Position numbers and translations under genes: made by a program
The notes under the pieces: generated by a model
Database searches by the model: none
Seen by the model: the letters and a program-made list of their open reading frames with translations, nothing else
What the model was told of the DNA's origin: nothing
Origin: Azadirachta indica
Lineage: Eukaryota > Streptophyta > Magnoliopsida > Sapindales > Meliaceae
Direction of reading: 5' to 3'
DNA: 64,000 nucleotides
Assembly: GCA_022749755.1 (NCBI GenBank)
Contig: CM040451.1
Span: 5,718,871-5,782,870, forward strand
Shown here: piece by piece, positions 1 through 11,408 of the stretch
Position numbering within the stretch: the stretch's first letter is position 1
Layout of the letters: each line of letters opens with the position of its first letter

Positions 1-1291
1 CTAGACTAGATTTATTGGTATACATCATAAAATGGTGCAGTAATATTAAAGAGATTTTTAGAATTGGATAATCCAGAACCGCATCCAGACATTTGGATAT
101 AATTTTTTTAATTTTATATTTTACATTTTAATTTGTTTTCTAGAGTGTTATTGATACCTGAAAATTGACTTTGTTATAGGAAAAATATAGGTTAAATACG
201 CAGTAGAAAGTAAGCCTACGAAGGTCTCAGTCAACGCCCTATGGGTCCACCCACCTCACGACTACCTCAATGGGATTTAAACAAGGAGCCCAACCTTCGT
301 TTGGCAAAATGTTGCTCACCTCATATTGGTCTCCCCATCATTGCCAAGGTAGTCAACGAGAATAGGCGCTACACTACATAACCATACACCGTGGTACGCA
401 TAAGGAGGGCCAAAAAGATGGTTCAGATGCTCTAATACACCAAAGAATAAGTGTATATGCTCCAATACGCTAGAGAATAAGTGAATATGCTCAAATTCTT
501 CTTCTATTAAGGAAAACCACCTTGCGAGGCTATGACCTGGTCCGAGCTGGTGGGATGCAGAAAGTGGCCTTGGTCCTTAAGTACGAACAAAGTCATTCTA
601 GCATTGTCCTAAAAGTGTTATGCTTAACTTCATGCCAAAGAAATGTTAATGAGGACTACTAGACAAAAAATAGACAACCTCCAAACAAGGTAGTAGAAAA
701 GTAGCCCATAGAGTCTGCCTACAGCAGGATTCTGGTAGGGTTTTTACAGTGCCCAAGTGGGGACTACGTACTAGTTGGGGCCAATGAGAATGTGCCACAT
801 GGTCTGTGAGAGACAACATAGTCCTTATGGCCAATAAAGAATGAACACATGGCGAATAGGATAGGATAAGGTAAGATCCTTTAATCCTAACTTGCCACAT
901 GTCATATTGATATATTATCATCAAAAGCATATGAAGGGAAGACAAGTGGAAAGGGCAAAATGAAAGTTGGGACAACATGAAGTGACCAATCAAATTCAAG
1001 TATTTTCATTCTTATATAAGTATATTTTTTTAGGGTTGAGGACATGACAACAGGAAACAATATTTCTAAGATTAGGAAACTCATATTCCTAAGAAGGATT
1101 TTCATTCTCTCTCTATCACCCACACTCACAAATCATAAAACCCGCCAATAATGAACAAAGAATATCTTCTTGTGATTACTTTGCGTTGCGTCCTTTACCT
1201 CTGTGGCCTTTATCCTACATTTCACCTAAATATTTTCTCCATTTCTAGGCATTTTTACCATTTCTGCACATGAGGGAGCTTTTATAGTTTA
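1..1291. other. Unassigned AT-rich flank, no gene recognised
   Basis: No reading frame here shows a recognisable domain; the open frames at 646-999 and 902-1129 (minus) look random. A TATA-like TTATATAAG lies at 1012-1020, followed by a pyrimidine-rich stretch, and several CCACATG motifs lie at 790-905. This could be a promoter or an LTR fragment of an unrecognised retroelement, but no second copy occurs in the window, so I cannot classify it. The right edge is the start of a T-family LTR. Confidence 0.4.
428..487. repeat. Two-unit 30-bp direct repeat
   Basis: Two units of about 30 bp (428-457 and 458-487) start with TGCTCTAATAC and TGCTCCAATAC and both contain GAATAAGTG. A third unit begins at 488 but diverges at once. 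It is a small imperfect tandem duplication of no evident function. Confidence 0.6.
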
Positions 1292-2410
1292 TGATGTGTA
1301 AATTTTAAATGCTCGCAAGTGCATGAATCGTTAATAGTTGACAATAAGTTCACTCCGAGGTAGATCTCTAGTGGAAATGTAATTGTTTAAATTCTTATTG
1401 TTTTCTGTTAATTATTAATTTCAGCAAACATAAAATCGTAAATACTCTAATTTAATCAAATGAAAATTTCAAATTATTCCAATTGAAGTAATTAAATAGC
1501 TAAATTACAAGAACTTGAAATCTATAAAATTCTGTTGAATTCGATGAAATTAGATGAGATTTGGCTAGTTATTTAATATAATATTGAAATACTAGGTGAA
1601 TTAAATAACCATGATGTAATTTAGATTATTGGTTTTTCTACTAAAACTAGAGAATTCTAATGATTATGGTAATTCTCACTTACAATTAATTAAATATATA
1701 CTTGATACGAGACTTCTACTTAATTAATTGTATTGTTACAAGAAAATTATTTAACCATTTAAATCAAACTAACTCAATGGATTTAATTTAAATACTTGTT
1801 TAAAAGAGCTTAATTAAGGTAAGATGATGTTTTTAATATCTTAATTCTCAAATTCATTTCAATCACAAATAATAGATAGCAAATCCATAACAAATAATCA
1901 AAATTATACAGATTAATGAATAAGAAATAATCTTAACCTCTAATTAATCACATTTTACAAAATATTTAATACTATTTCAATAACAAAGCCAAACTCTCAA
2001 AATATGTTTACACTCCCTTTTACTCATTTTATCGACAACTTATTCAAAATTCACTCCCACAGATCAAGGAAAGTTTGTCTTCCAGTTGTCTTCTTTCTAT
2101 CTGAAATTTTCACCCTTAAAACTTCAACATTTGCTTTCTTTTTTAAATATAAGATTGTAAATCATTATATCTAGTTTTCAAATTATCTTATATCACCCAA
2201 GTATGAGTATTGAAGACAAAGTTATGCTAGAAAATACGGACTATGTTCAGCAAAATATTGGCCTTCCAGCATCTTGGGTTTGCTTTTAGGTTTTTTACAA
2301 TAATTCCTACTAGTAATAAAAAGAAAATCAAAGTAATAAAATTTCAAGATAAAATAAATGAATAAAGGACATAAACATAACAAAATATTAGGACAAATAT
2401 TGATTTATCA
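1292..2410 (-). repeat. T1 3' LTR, with internal deletion
   Basis: Read on the minus strand it starts TGATAAATCAATATTTG and ends TTTACACATCA, the ends shared by all T-family LTRs in the window. It is the 3' LTR because the minus-strand sequence just before it (2411 upward) is a purine-rich tract after the family's 3' untranslated region. At 1119 bp it is shorter than its 1.3-1.4 kb relatives. About 250 bp is missing near 2016, where the flanks share a short CTCCC-like match. No clean target duplication is visible at 1287-1291. Confidence 0.85.
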
Positions 2411-3667
2411 AATTCTCCTAAACCTAGACTTTGCTAGTCCTCAAGCAAAATTAAAATAAAAATAAAATAAAAGACTCAACATACATCTGAAAATTCCTTT
2501 CTAGAGATGATTCCTCAAAATGTTAATGGCTTCAAAAGAATGCAACAAGATGTAGGGTCAATCAATGACTTATCTAATTGCCAACAATTTTTCAGAAGTT
2601 ATCCTCATGTGTAGTGTGTGATAGCCATAGATCAATTATCATCTCTCTTGTCATCCTTCACATTATCAAGCTTAGATTTTTAATAGAAAGCAAAGTTCAC
2701 ATACAAAACGAAGAATACGCTATTTCTGATGTAATGATGTTGATCTCATGAACAGAATGCTAACAACTTGATTTTCCTGACAATAAATGTGAACTAATCA
2801 TATAATACACAAGATCAACATAAGACTTTTTTTTTTGGGTTGTAATGAGGCTATTGGGTAAGGTGAGGATAAGAATTGTTAGATAAAAGATAAAACAAAG
2901 CCATAAGAACTCAATAATATGTGCACCTACCATCAAATTCTCATTTTTCAGTTTTCTTTCATATTTTGCAACCACTATTTACATTCACCTCTTTTTTTAT
3001 TTTCCCTTTTCTTTTTCAATCTCAAATTTCATTTTGTAGCCTCATTTTTTTTTTTTACTGCACTTTCATAATTAACCTTAGCATTTCTCCCTTTTTTTTT
3101 TCTTAGTACAACACATTAATAAAACATTACAACACCAAGCACTACTTCAAGAAATAACAACCCCCAAACCTATTACAATGCAAATATCCAATCAACTCAT
3201 TTATGGCTCAAAAAATAGAATAAAGATAAGGATATTGGATGCTTGACTATTGAATTTGATTGTGATTGGTTTTAAGAAAGAAAATGAACATATTGAGACT
3301 CAAAATGGTTACTAAGGAAGAATATACACTAAGTAGGCAAGAAAGGCACAAACGATTCAAATAAGGCCTAGAGTCACTTCTCATGTATCATACAATCAAT
3401 ATTATAATCAAAGCATGAATAATCAAGTTAATTAACCAAAACAAAGTATAATGGATCATTTGAAAGAAAAGATGACAAGAAAATATAAAGTAGTGATAAA
3501 CACTCAGAATATAAGCTTCAGGACTCAAAATCTCACAATTAGGGTTCTATGAGTCTACACTATCTTATACATCATCCTCTAATCATGTGATTTCATCAAA
3601 TCAAGATTCAAATCGATCATGGCATAAAGTGCATATGTAGTAAAAGAATAAATAATGAAATGTAGTT

Positions 3668-3723
<56 letters not shown>

Positions 3724-4092
3724 TCATGATTTCCCTTAATATCTCATCAATTCTAATTAGTCATGTACAAATTGCATATTAGTCTCATATGAAAGAATCA
3801 TCACAAAGATTCAAAATAGAGAGAAAAAAATTGAAATTTTTAAAAATTTTTATTTTTTATGACTATATAGTTCAAAACAAATACAAATATTAAAGCACAC
3901 TTAAAATCTTTCAAACACACTAAAACCCCACCCCCAAACTTATATTAAACATGGGCCTCAATGTTTAAAATATAGTTTAAGTTAAGAAAGCATTAATGAA
4001 ACAAATAAAAAAGAAGTTAAACAAAAAGGAAAATGATGAGATACTACCAAACATAAATGGGTTGCCTCCCACCAAGCGCTTTCTTTAACGTC
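2411..4092 (-). other. T1 3' untranslated region and polypurine tract
   Basis: This stretch separates the end of T1 integrase from its 3' LTR. Read on the minus strand it begins with AGCGCTTGGTGGGAGGCAAC near 4070, a motif typical of the region after integrase in Athila-type elements. It ends with a purine-rich tract (AGGTTTAGGAGAATT) directly before the LTR at 2410. No env-like frame is visible; the open frames at 2760-2975 and 2921-3106 are low-complexity and not conserved as protein. The same region recurs on the plus strand at 46664-47562 in T3. Confidence 0.75.
3667..3721. repeat. (AAT)n microsatellite
   Basis: About 17-18 uninterrupted AAT/TAA triplets lie inside the T1 3' untranslated region. 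The matching region of T3 (46664-47562) has no such run, so it expanded after the copies separated. Confidence 0.95.
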
Positions 4093-4279
4093 TTAGCAAG
4101 ATGTTGTCTTTTCTTGTTGAGGGTTGAACAATTCAATGCATTCAACCTTTCTCTTGTTCTGGACTCTTTCTAAATAAGGCTTTACATGATGTCCATTTAC
4201 TTTAAATGTTGTTTGAGTCTTTGGATTTAATAATTCTACCTCTCTATAAGGAAAGACTTAGACTATTGGAAACGGTTCA
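4093..4279 (-). pseudogene. pol: T1 integrase C-terminal end (separated fragment)
   Basis: On the minus strand this encodes the C-terminal DNA-binding part of an Athila-type integrase, ending with a FKVNGHHVKPYLER-like stretch and a stop at 4093-4095. It matches the end of A1 integrase (FKVNGHRLKPFYEG). A stop lies in frame within it (PIV*VFPY). It is the continuation of 5654-6207, from which it is separated by an inserted LTR. Confidence 0.8.
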
Positions 4280-5653
4280 TGATAAATCAATATTTGTCCT
4301 AATATTTTGTTATGTTTATATCCTTTATTCATGTATTTTATCTTAAAATTTTATTGCTTTAAACTTCTTTTTATGACTTGTAAGATTTATTGTAGAAAGC
4401 CCAAAAACAAACCTAAGATGCTGGAAGGCTTATATTTGTTAAACATAGTCCGTATTTTCTAACATAACTTTGTCCTCAATACTCATATTTGGGTGATACA
4501 AAATAATTTGAAAACTAGACATAATGATTTATAACCATACATTTCAAAAAGAAAGCAAATGTTGAACTTTTAAAGGTCAAAACTTCAGCTGAAAAGAAGA
4601 CAATTGGAAGATAAATTTTCCTTGACATGTGGGAGTGAATTTTGAATAAGTTGTTGACAAAATGAGTAAGAGGGATGACTTTTGGAGAGGCCGCTGGGCT
4701 GAGAATGAATTGGGGAATAATTTGATGAATAATAGGGTTTTTTAAAGAGTGAGTTTTCCATTGAAAGGGCAGGATTATTGGATTGAAGAAGACATTCTTG
4801 CTGGGCAGAATTATCATCTTCTTCAAAAACTTAGTGGTGAACCTTCAAAAAGGGAAGCTTTCTTTTAATTTGTATATTTTTCAAATATGTTTAGAACTTT
4901 TTTAATCAGATTCATAGATTTGAATTTAAGAATGGAAGTGTAAATGTATTTTGGGAGTTTGGCTTTGCTATTGAAATGGTATGGAATATTTTGTGAAATG
5001 TGATTAATTAGAGGTTGAGATTATTTCTTATTCATTGATCTGTATAATTTTGATTATTTGTTGTGGATTTGCTACTTATTATTTGTGATTGAAATGAATT
5101 TGAGAATTAAGGTGTTAGAAATATAATCTTACCTTAATTAAACTCTTTTGAACAAATATTTAAATTAAATCCATTGAGTTGGTTTGATTTAAATGGTTAA
5201 ATTATTTCCTTATAATAATACAATTAATTAAGTAGAACCCTCACATCAAGGATAGATTTAATTAATTGTAAGTGAGAATTACCATGATCATTGGAATTCT
5301 CTATCTTTAGTGGAAAAACCAATAATCTAAATTATATAATGGTTGTTTAATTCACTTAATATTTCAATACTAGATTAGATAACTAGCCAAAATAATTTTA
5401 TAGAATTCAACTGAATTTTATAGATTTCAAGTGCTTGTAATTTAGCTATTTAATCACTTCAATTGAAATAATTTGAATTTGTCATTTAATTGCATTAGAG
5501 TATTTACAATTTTATATTTGCTTAAGTTAGTAATTAATAAAAAATAATAAAAATTTAAACCATTACAATTCTGCGAGAGATCGATCTTAGAGTGAACTTA
5601 TCATCAGCTATTAACGATTCATGCACTTACGAGTATTTAAAATTTGCACATCA
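4280..5653 (+). mobile_element. T-family LTR (S1) inserted in T1 integrase
   Basis: This 1374-bp LTR in plus orientation starts TGATAAATCAATATTTG and ends GCACATCA. Both flanks are minus-strand integrase of T1, so it inserted into that gene. It is not a clean solo LTR. The five bases before it (GTTCA) do not match those after it (AGTTT), and the bases after the LTR, AGTTTT, equal the first internal bases of full T elements. An imperfect recombination product or a truncated element are alternatives. Confidence 0.8.
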
Positions 5654-6207
5654 AGTTTTTACACCATTTTGACTTCAACTTTCCTGAAAACAATTTAAGA
5701 CAAGAGTTAAACAAAAAAAATTCTTTCCAGGATAAAGAGATTTATGAATTAGGCCTTTGTCATAATAACGCTTAGTGCGTTCTTTGTAAATTTTTGCATT
5801 CTCGTAGACTTCATCCCGAATCTCTTCTAACTCTTTAAGTTGAAGTAAACGCTTCTCTCCTGCCATTTTCATGTCCATGTTTAACTCCTTAATTGCCTAA
5901 TATGCCTTGTGCTCAAGCTCTACAGGTAAATGGCATGCTTTTCCAAAAATCAACTGATATGGGCTCATGCCAATAGGTGTCTTGTACGCTGTGCGACATG
6001 CCCACAATGCATCATTCAACTTAACTACCCAATGTTTCCTTTAAGGTCATACTATCCTTTCCAAAATTCCTTTGATTTGGCGATTGCTAACCTCAACTTG
6101 GCCTAAAGTTTGTGGATGGTATGGAGTTGCCAGCTTATGTGGAATGTTATACTTCTTCAATAACCCATCAAAGAGTTTGTTAAAAAAATGACTTCCTCCA
6201 TCATTGA
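5654..6207 (-). pseudogene. pol: T1 integrase, catalytic-core end
   Basis: On the minus strand this covers the later half of an Athila-type integrase: NDGGSHF near the second catalytic Asp (6180-6205), a [15 protein letters not shown] stretch that holds the catalytic Glu, a [22 protein letters not shown] stretch, and ELEEIRDEVYENAKIYKERTK (5780-5850). The Asp of the usual SDGG is changed (NDGG). The frame is open from 5878 to 5675 and broken elsewhere. The right edge at 6207 is a sharp junction with the truncated A1 LTR, so the first half of integrase and all of RNase H, RT and most of protease are missing. Confidence 0.8.
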
Positions 6208-7055
6208 TTATGCTTGAATAATGAATGTTTTTCTGAGCCTATTTTCATGATTATTTCGTTTAATTACTAGGAGGCCTACTAGTTTATTATTCGTTGCAAT
6301 CTACTGTCAAGCCAGATATCAAATCTGTAATTGTTTAATTCCTCTGATTGGTGAAGTAACTAGGATTTAATGATTTGCTACGTCAGAAATTATTAAATCT
6401 TAGAAGAATGTTCGACTAAACTAAATGTAATCGCTTGTGCTTGCATCATTTAGATTAATTGGTCTCTCTAATTCTTAAAGCTACTACTAAATTAAACCTT
6501 TAGGACTTTTCTTGGGTTATTTAGTAGTTAGAGTTGATTAGATCGCTTATTTTCTAATTAACGACAACTAAGAAGAGATAGGAAAAATAGCTCAAACAAT
6601 AAATATTCAAAGTGTAAATTGATATATTCCAATATCGATAATCAGTTGTAAAATTTCGATGGTAGATGTTGACTTAGACCATGTTTTATTCTTTTGATTG
6701 ATTTTGATATTCAAATTTGAATTGTTTCTTAATTGTTTTCTTAAAACTGTTTTCCTTATACTTAAACCGCACACCCCCCCAATCCTTGTTCATATAGCCA
6801 TAAAATTAGGTTAGATACTCTCCTGGGAACGATCCTTATTCGCACCACTACATGTATTTTGTTTAGGAGTTTAGGTTTTACTTTTGTTTTCTTAAAACTG
6901 TTTTCCTTATATTTAAACCCCCCCTCCCAATCCTTGTTCACATAGCCATAAAATTAGGCTAGATACTCTCCTGGGAACGATCCTTACTCGCACCACTACA
7001 TGTATCTTGTTTAGGAGTTTAGGTTTTACTTTTGATTGCCCACAATAGCAAACCA
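6208..7055 (+). repeat. A1 5' LTR, truncated at its 5' end
   Basis: The sequence from 6208 matches the A1 3' LTR from 14952 onward, so the first 740 bp are missing. It ends ...AGCAAACCA, five bases before the primer site. It carries an extra 151-bp tandem copy near its end (6733-7033) that the 3' LTR lacks. The end could alternatively be placed at ...AGCA (7050). Confidence 0.88.
6733..7033 (+). repeat. 151-bp tandem duplication in the A1 5' LTR
   Basis: Units 6733-6883 and 6884-7033 both start TTGTTTTCTTAAAACTG and both contain GGGAACGATCCTTA and CACTACATGTAT. The 3' LTR has this segment once (from about 15469). The units differ at several bases and in the length of a C tract, so the duplication is not recent. 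Confidence 0.9.
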
Positions 7056-7060
7056 AATTT

Positions 7061-7077
7061 TGGCGCCGTTGCTGGGG
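7061..7077 (+). promoter_or_regulatory. A1 primer-binding site for tRNA-Asp
   Basis: TGGCGCCGTTGCTGGGG is complementary to the 3' end of plant tRNA-Asp(GTC) with one mismatch. It lies five bases after the 5' LTR, the usual place for minus-strand DNA priming. tRNA-Asp priming is characteristic of Athila-type elements. Confidence 0.9.
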
Positions 7078-7280
7078 AGTTTTCCAGTTGAATTTTATGC
7101 TATTTGTGATCCTTATTTCATTCTAAAAAAAAAAAGAGAAGAAAATATCACTTTGATTGTGTGTTTAGGGTAGAATTTTTTTACTATAGATTTTTCCTGA
7201 TTTGTTTTTTTTTTTTTTATAGTTTATTAGAGTTTCCTTGATTGTTTATGACTATAACTTGATCTTCTAATCAAGGTGAT

Positions 7281-8226
7281 TTGCAGTACAACCGAGCAAT
7301 AGAGAAAACTTTGCGTAGGTTAAGGAAAGAAGCTCGGAAAAATTCTGAAGAGAACAATCTAGCTCCTGATTCCATATTTGCTAGCAATTCTAATTTAAAA
7401 GAGGAGGAATTCATGGCTGGAAATCGAACTTTGAAAGAGCTTGCTGCCCCTGATTTGAGTCAGCAACCCTTATGCATAACTTTCCCTAATTTAGATGCTA
7501 CTACTACTTTTGAGTTAAAATCTGGACTAATACATTTCCTACCCACTTTCAATGGCCTTGTAGGTGAAGATCCTCACAAGCATCTAAAGGAGCTTCATGT
7601 GGTATGCACGAGTATGAAATCGACGGGGTTGACTGAAGAGCAAATTAAATTAAGAGCTTTTCCATTTTCTTTGAAGGACTCAGCTAAGGATTGGCTTTAT
7701 TATCTACCCTTCGGGAGTATTACCACATGGAATGAGATGAAAAGGTTGTTTTGGAAAAATATTTTCCAACTTCGAGGGTGGCCAACATTCGAAAAGAAAT
7801 TTGTGGTGTAAGGCAGCACAATGAAGAGTCCCTACATGAATATTGGGAACGTTTCAAGAAATTATGTGCAAGCTGTCCCTATCATCAAATTAGCGAGTAG
7901 CTACTAATTCAATATTTTTATGAGGGCCTTTTACCCACTGATAGGAACATGATTGATGCTGCTAGTGGAGGAGCATTGGTAGATAAAACTCTCGAGGCCG
8001 CAAGAAACTTGATTGCAAATATGGCAGCCAACTCTCAACAATTTGGCACTAGGCTTAACCCTCCATCAAAGCATGTTAATAAATTAAGTATTTCCTCCCT
8101 TGAACAACAAATTGCGAGTCTGACTTCTCTCATTCATCAAATGGCTGTAGGTAATATGCAAATGGTGAAGGTTTGTAGGATTTGTTCGATAGAAGGTCAT
8201 CTAACTGATATGTGCCCAACTCTTTA
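7281..8226 (+). pseudogene. gag: A1 gag remnant
   Basis: Gag is the capsid and nucleocapsid protein that packages element RNA. The open part (7281-7811) carries the plant retrotransposon capsid region with LRAFPFSLKDSAKDWLYYLP and WNEMKRLFWKNIF. The frame opens on TTG, and the first in-frame ATG (MAGNRTL) is near 7412, so the true start is lost or unclear. Around 7770-7800 a frameshift breaks the capsid region. A TAG follows near 7897, and the frame resumes at 7949-8226. The zinc knuckle CRICSIEGHLTDMC (8174-8215) keeps its CX2CX4HX4C spacing. It is a clear gag pseudogene. Confidence 0.88.
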
Positions 8227-9080
8227 AGACGAGCCTATTGAGCAAGTGATTTTCCTGGACAACCGCAAAGGAAGTATGATCCCTATGTGAGCACGTATAA
8301 TCTCGGATTGAGGGATCACCCCAATCTTATCTATGGAAATCCATAAGTAAATCAGCCCGTAACTCAAAACCGCCCAAATTTCCAGCAATATAAGCAACCA
8401 TACCCCCCTAAACAACAACCGGGCCAAACTTCTAATTCTGGTATGTCTTTAGAAGATATTGTCAAGTCTCTCGCCACTAATACTTTGCAATTTCAACAGA
8501 AGACAAAACTATTTCAACAAGAGGCTAGGGCCAGTATTCAAGTTTGGAGAATCAGATGGGTCAGATGGCAACCGCAATTAGTTGGCTAGAGGTGCAAAGT
8601 TCTAGGAAGTTACCTTTTTAAATGGTTGTAAATCCAAGAGAAAATGCAAATGCAATCATTTTGAGAAGTGGTAAAGAGGTTGAGATTCCAATAAAGGCAT
8701 CCCATCCCCTACATCATCGAAGCAAGAAAAGGAGAAGAACGTTATTGCAGATAAAAACATACCCAATGACAATGATGAACCTAAGTGTAAGTTTCCACCT
8801 CCTTCTGATCATAAACTAGTACCTCATTTTCCTCAGGCTTTAGCAGAATTTAGAAAAGATGAGCAAAATAAAGATTTATATGAGACTTTTTTCGTAGATG
8901 TGAGGTAAATATTCCACTTTTAGATGCTATTAAACAAGTGCCTCGTTATGCTAAATTCTTGAAAGAACTATGTACAATTAAGAGGAAACAGAAACTTAAA
9001 GGATGTGAGAAGGTCAGAGTAGGAGAGAATGTTTCTGCAGCTATTCAAGAAAACTCCCTGCGAAGTGTGAAGATCCATGT
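8227..9080 (+). pseudogene. A1 gag-protease linker, decayed
   Basis: The stretch between the zinc knuckle and protease encodes broken pieces of the proline- and lysine-rich linker found in Athila polyproteins. An ILRSGKEVEIP stretch lies near 8655-8690, followed by PHFPQALAEFRKDEQNKDLYETF after 8820. Frames change at least twice and stops are frequent. No catalytic motif is expected here. Confidence 0.65.
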
Positions 9081-9626
9081 ATGTTTACTATTCCTTGTAC
9101 GTTAAGTAACACTAGATTTGAGAAGTCCATGTTAGATTTAGGAGCTTCTATCAATGTTATGCTATATTCTATATATGTTTCTTTGAAACTTGGACCTTTG
9201 AATAAAACTAGTGTTGTGATTCAATTGGTTGATCGATCTAATGCCTATCCTAAAGGTGTAGTTGAGGATGTTCTTGTGCAAGTTAATGATTTGATTTTTC
9301 CTGTTGATTTCTATATGCTTGATATGGAGAATGATGATCAAACCACTCCTATTTTGTTAGGAAGACCAATCTTAAAGATATCCAAGACTAAGATAGATGT
9401 TCATAGTGGCACACTCACCATGGAATTTGATGGTAAAATTGTTAAGTTTAATATTTATGATGCCATGAAATATCCTAGTGATGATAATCCTGTCTATTCT
9501 ATTGATGTTATTGATTTTTTAGCACAAGAAGTCTTTGAACTTAAAGGAAAAGACAGATTAGAAGTTGCCATTAGTGAGAGTCTTGAGAAAGAGAATAAGG
9601 AGTTGGCCTTAAGTACTGATTTGTGA
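9081..9626 (+). pseudogene. pol: A1 aspartic protease domain
   Basis: This frame of 181 codons holds a retropepsin-type protease that would cut Gag-Pol. The active-site motif appears as MLDLGASIN near residues 18-26; DLGA in place of DTGA is usual in Athila elements. The flap/C-terminal motif ILLGRPIL lies near residue 92. A stop at 9626 separates it from RT, although the family encodes one continuous polyprotein. No ATG context is meaningful for an internal domain. The domain looks nearly complete, but it sits between a broken gag and a broken linker. Confidence 0.88.
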
Positions 9627-9747
9627 GAAACTATCGCAGCGTTGAATGATTTTGAAGTTGCAACAGTCAGGTAACGGTCTTAATATTACGTTACCAATTC
9701 CTAACAAGAGACCTTTACCCTCTGTTTTGTAGCCCCCTATTTTAGAT

Positions 9748-10557
9748 TTGAAGCCTTTCTCTTGTCACCTCAAGTACGTGTTCCTTAGAGACGGAGGAAC
9801 GTTACCTGTGATCATCTCTAGTAAACTTAGTGCACTGCAAGAAGAAAAGCTTGTGCAGGTTCTTAAGGAGCATAAGACGGCTATTGGTTGGACAATTGCA
9901 AATATTAAAGGAATTAGCCCGTCTACATGCATGCATCGTATCTTACTTGAAGAGGAAGCAAAACCTTCCCCTCAACCACAAAGAAGATTGAACCCACCCA
10001 TGATGGACGTAGTGAAGAAAGAGGTCATCAAACTTCTTGAAGTTAGAGTGATTTATCCTATTTCGGATAACAATTGGGTTAGCCTAATTCAAGTGGTCCC
10101 AAAAAAGACTGGAATAACTGTTGTGAAAAATCAAAATGATAAATTAGTTCCTACTCGTGTTCAGAATGGGTGGCAGGTTTGTATAGATTATAGAAAATTA
10201 AATGCTGTAACCCGCAAGGACCACTTCTCTTTACCTTTTATTGATCAAATGCTTGAAAAGTTGGCTGGTCATTCTTATTATTATTTCCTTGATGGTTATT
10301 CAGGTTATTTTCAGATTGCAACTGCTCCAGAGGATCAAGAAAAGACGACTTTTACATACCTATTCGGGACTTTTGCACATCGTTGTATGCACTTTGGCCT
10401 TTGCAATGCCCCAGTGACTTTCCAAAGATGTATGGTTAGCATATTTTCAGATTATATTGAGCATATTATAGAAGTGTTCATGGATGATTTCACAGTTTAT
10501 GAGACTCCTTCAATAATTGTTTGCATAACTTTTCGCTTATTCTTCAAAGATGCATAG
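9748..10557 (+). pseudogene. pol: A1 reverse transcriptase
   Basis: Encodes the RNA-dependent DNA polymerase. Visible in order: CMHRILLEE and PQRRLNPPM, the VIYPISDNNWVS region, CIDYRKLNAVT (motif 2), HFSLPFIDQMLEKLAGH, FLDGYSGYFQI (first catalytic Asp), MHFGLCNAPVTFQRCM, and the catalytic VFMDDFTVY (10477-10497). All three catalytic Asp are present. A one-base loss at about 10501 shifts the frame: the A2 copy reads TATGGAGACTCC where A1 reads TATGAGACTCC. The sequence therefore continues in the overlapping frame from 10521. Confidence 0.92.
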
Positions 10558-11408
10558 AAACTAACGTTGTGTTAAGTTCTGAAAAATGTCATTTTATAGT
10601 TAAACAAGGTATAGTTCTAGGCCATGTTGTTTCATCTAAGGGAATTGAGGTAGATAAAGCTAAAGTTGATATTATTCAATCTTTACCTTACCCCACTAGT
10701 GTGCGGGAAGTTCATTCTTTTCTTGGACATTCAAGTTTTTACCAAAAGCTTATCAAGGACTTCTCCAAAATAGCACTACCCTTATGCAAGTTGCTACAAA
10801 AGGATGTGGCTTTAGAATTCAATGAGGCATGTAAAAAGGCATTTGATAAGCTTAAGGAACTGTTAACTTCTACCCCAGTTATCCAACCCCCTGATTGGAA
10901 TGTTTCTTTCGAGATAATGTGCGATGCAAGTGATTATGCAATAAGCGCTGTTTTGGGTCAACGAATTGGAAAAGCATATCATGCCATTTATTTTGCTTCA
11001 AGGACTTTGAATGATGCCCAGGAAAATAATTCTACTACTGAGAAAGAACTTTTAGCTGTTGTTTTTGCTTTAGAAAAGTTTCGATCTTACTTGCTTGGTA
11101 CTAAAGTCATTGTTTACTCTGATCATGCAGCTCTTTGTTATTTGATAACAAAGAAAGAGACAAAACCAAGATTAATAAGATGGATACTTCTCTTGAGTGA
11201 ATTTGACTTAGAGATCAAACACAAAAGATGGATACTTCTCTTTGCAGATCATTTGAGTCGTTTAGTTCATGTGGAGGATGAATTTCCTCTGCAGGAAACA
11301 TTCCCTAATAAGCAATTGTTCTTCGCAAGCGTGACATTACCTTGGTATGCAACTATTGTAAATTATTTGATTACTAATATGTTACCTCCTGGTTTGTCCA
11401 AGGCTTAA
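10521..11408 (+). pseudogene. pol: A1 RT thumb/connection and RNase H
   Basis: This continues pol after the frameshift at about 10501. The RT end has [19 protein letters not shown] and [17 protein letters not shown]. RNase H follows with all four carboxylates visible: [24 protein letters not shown] and FADHLSRL. RNase H removes the RNA strand during reverse transcription. Between the last two motifs an 18-base copy of nearby sequence (11177-11194 repeated at 11225-11242) replaces the expected linker. A stop at 11406-11408 ends the frame before integrase. Confidence 0.9.

Noticed and set aside
646..1129. Minus-strand frames in the left flank
   Set aside because: No domain, no start context and no second copy; they look like chance open frames.
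2760..3106. Open frames in the T1 3' region, one with hydrophobic stretches
   Set aside because: The matching T3 region (46820-47100) does not keep the frames; composition is low-complexity A/T runs.
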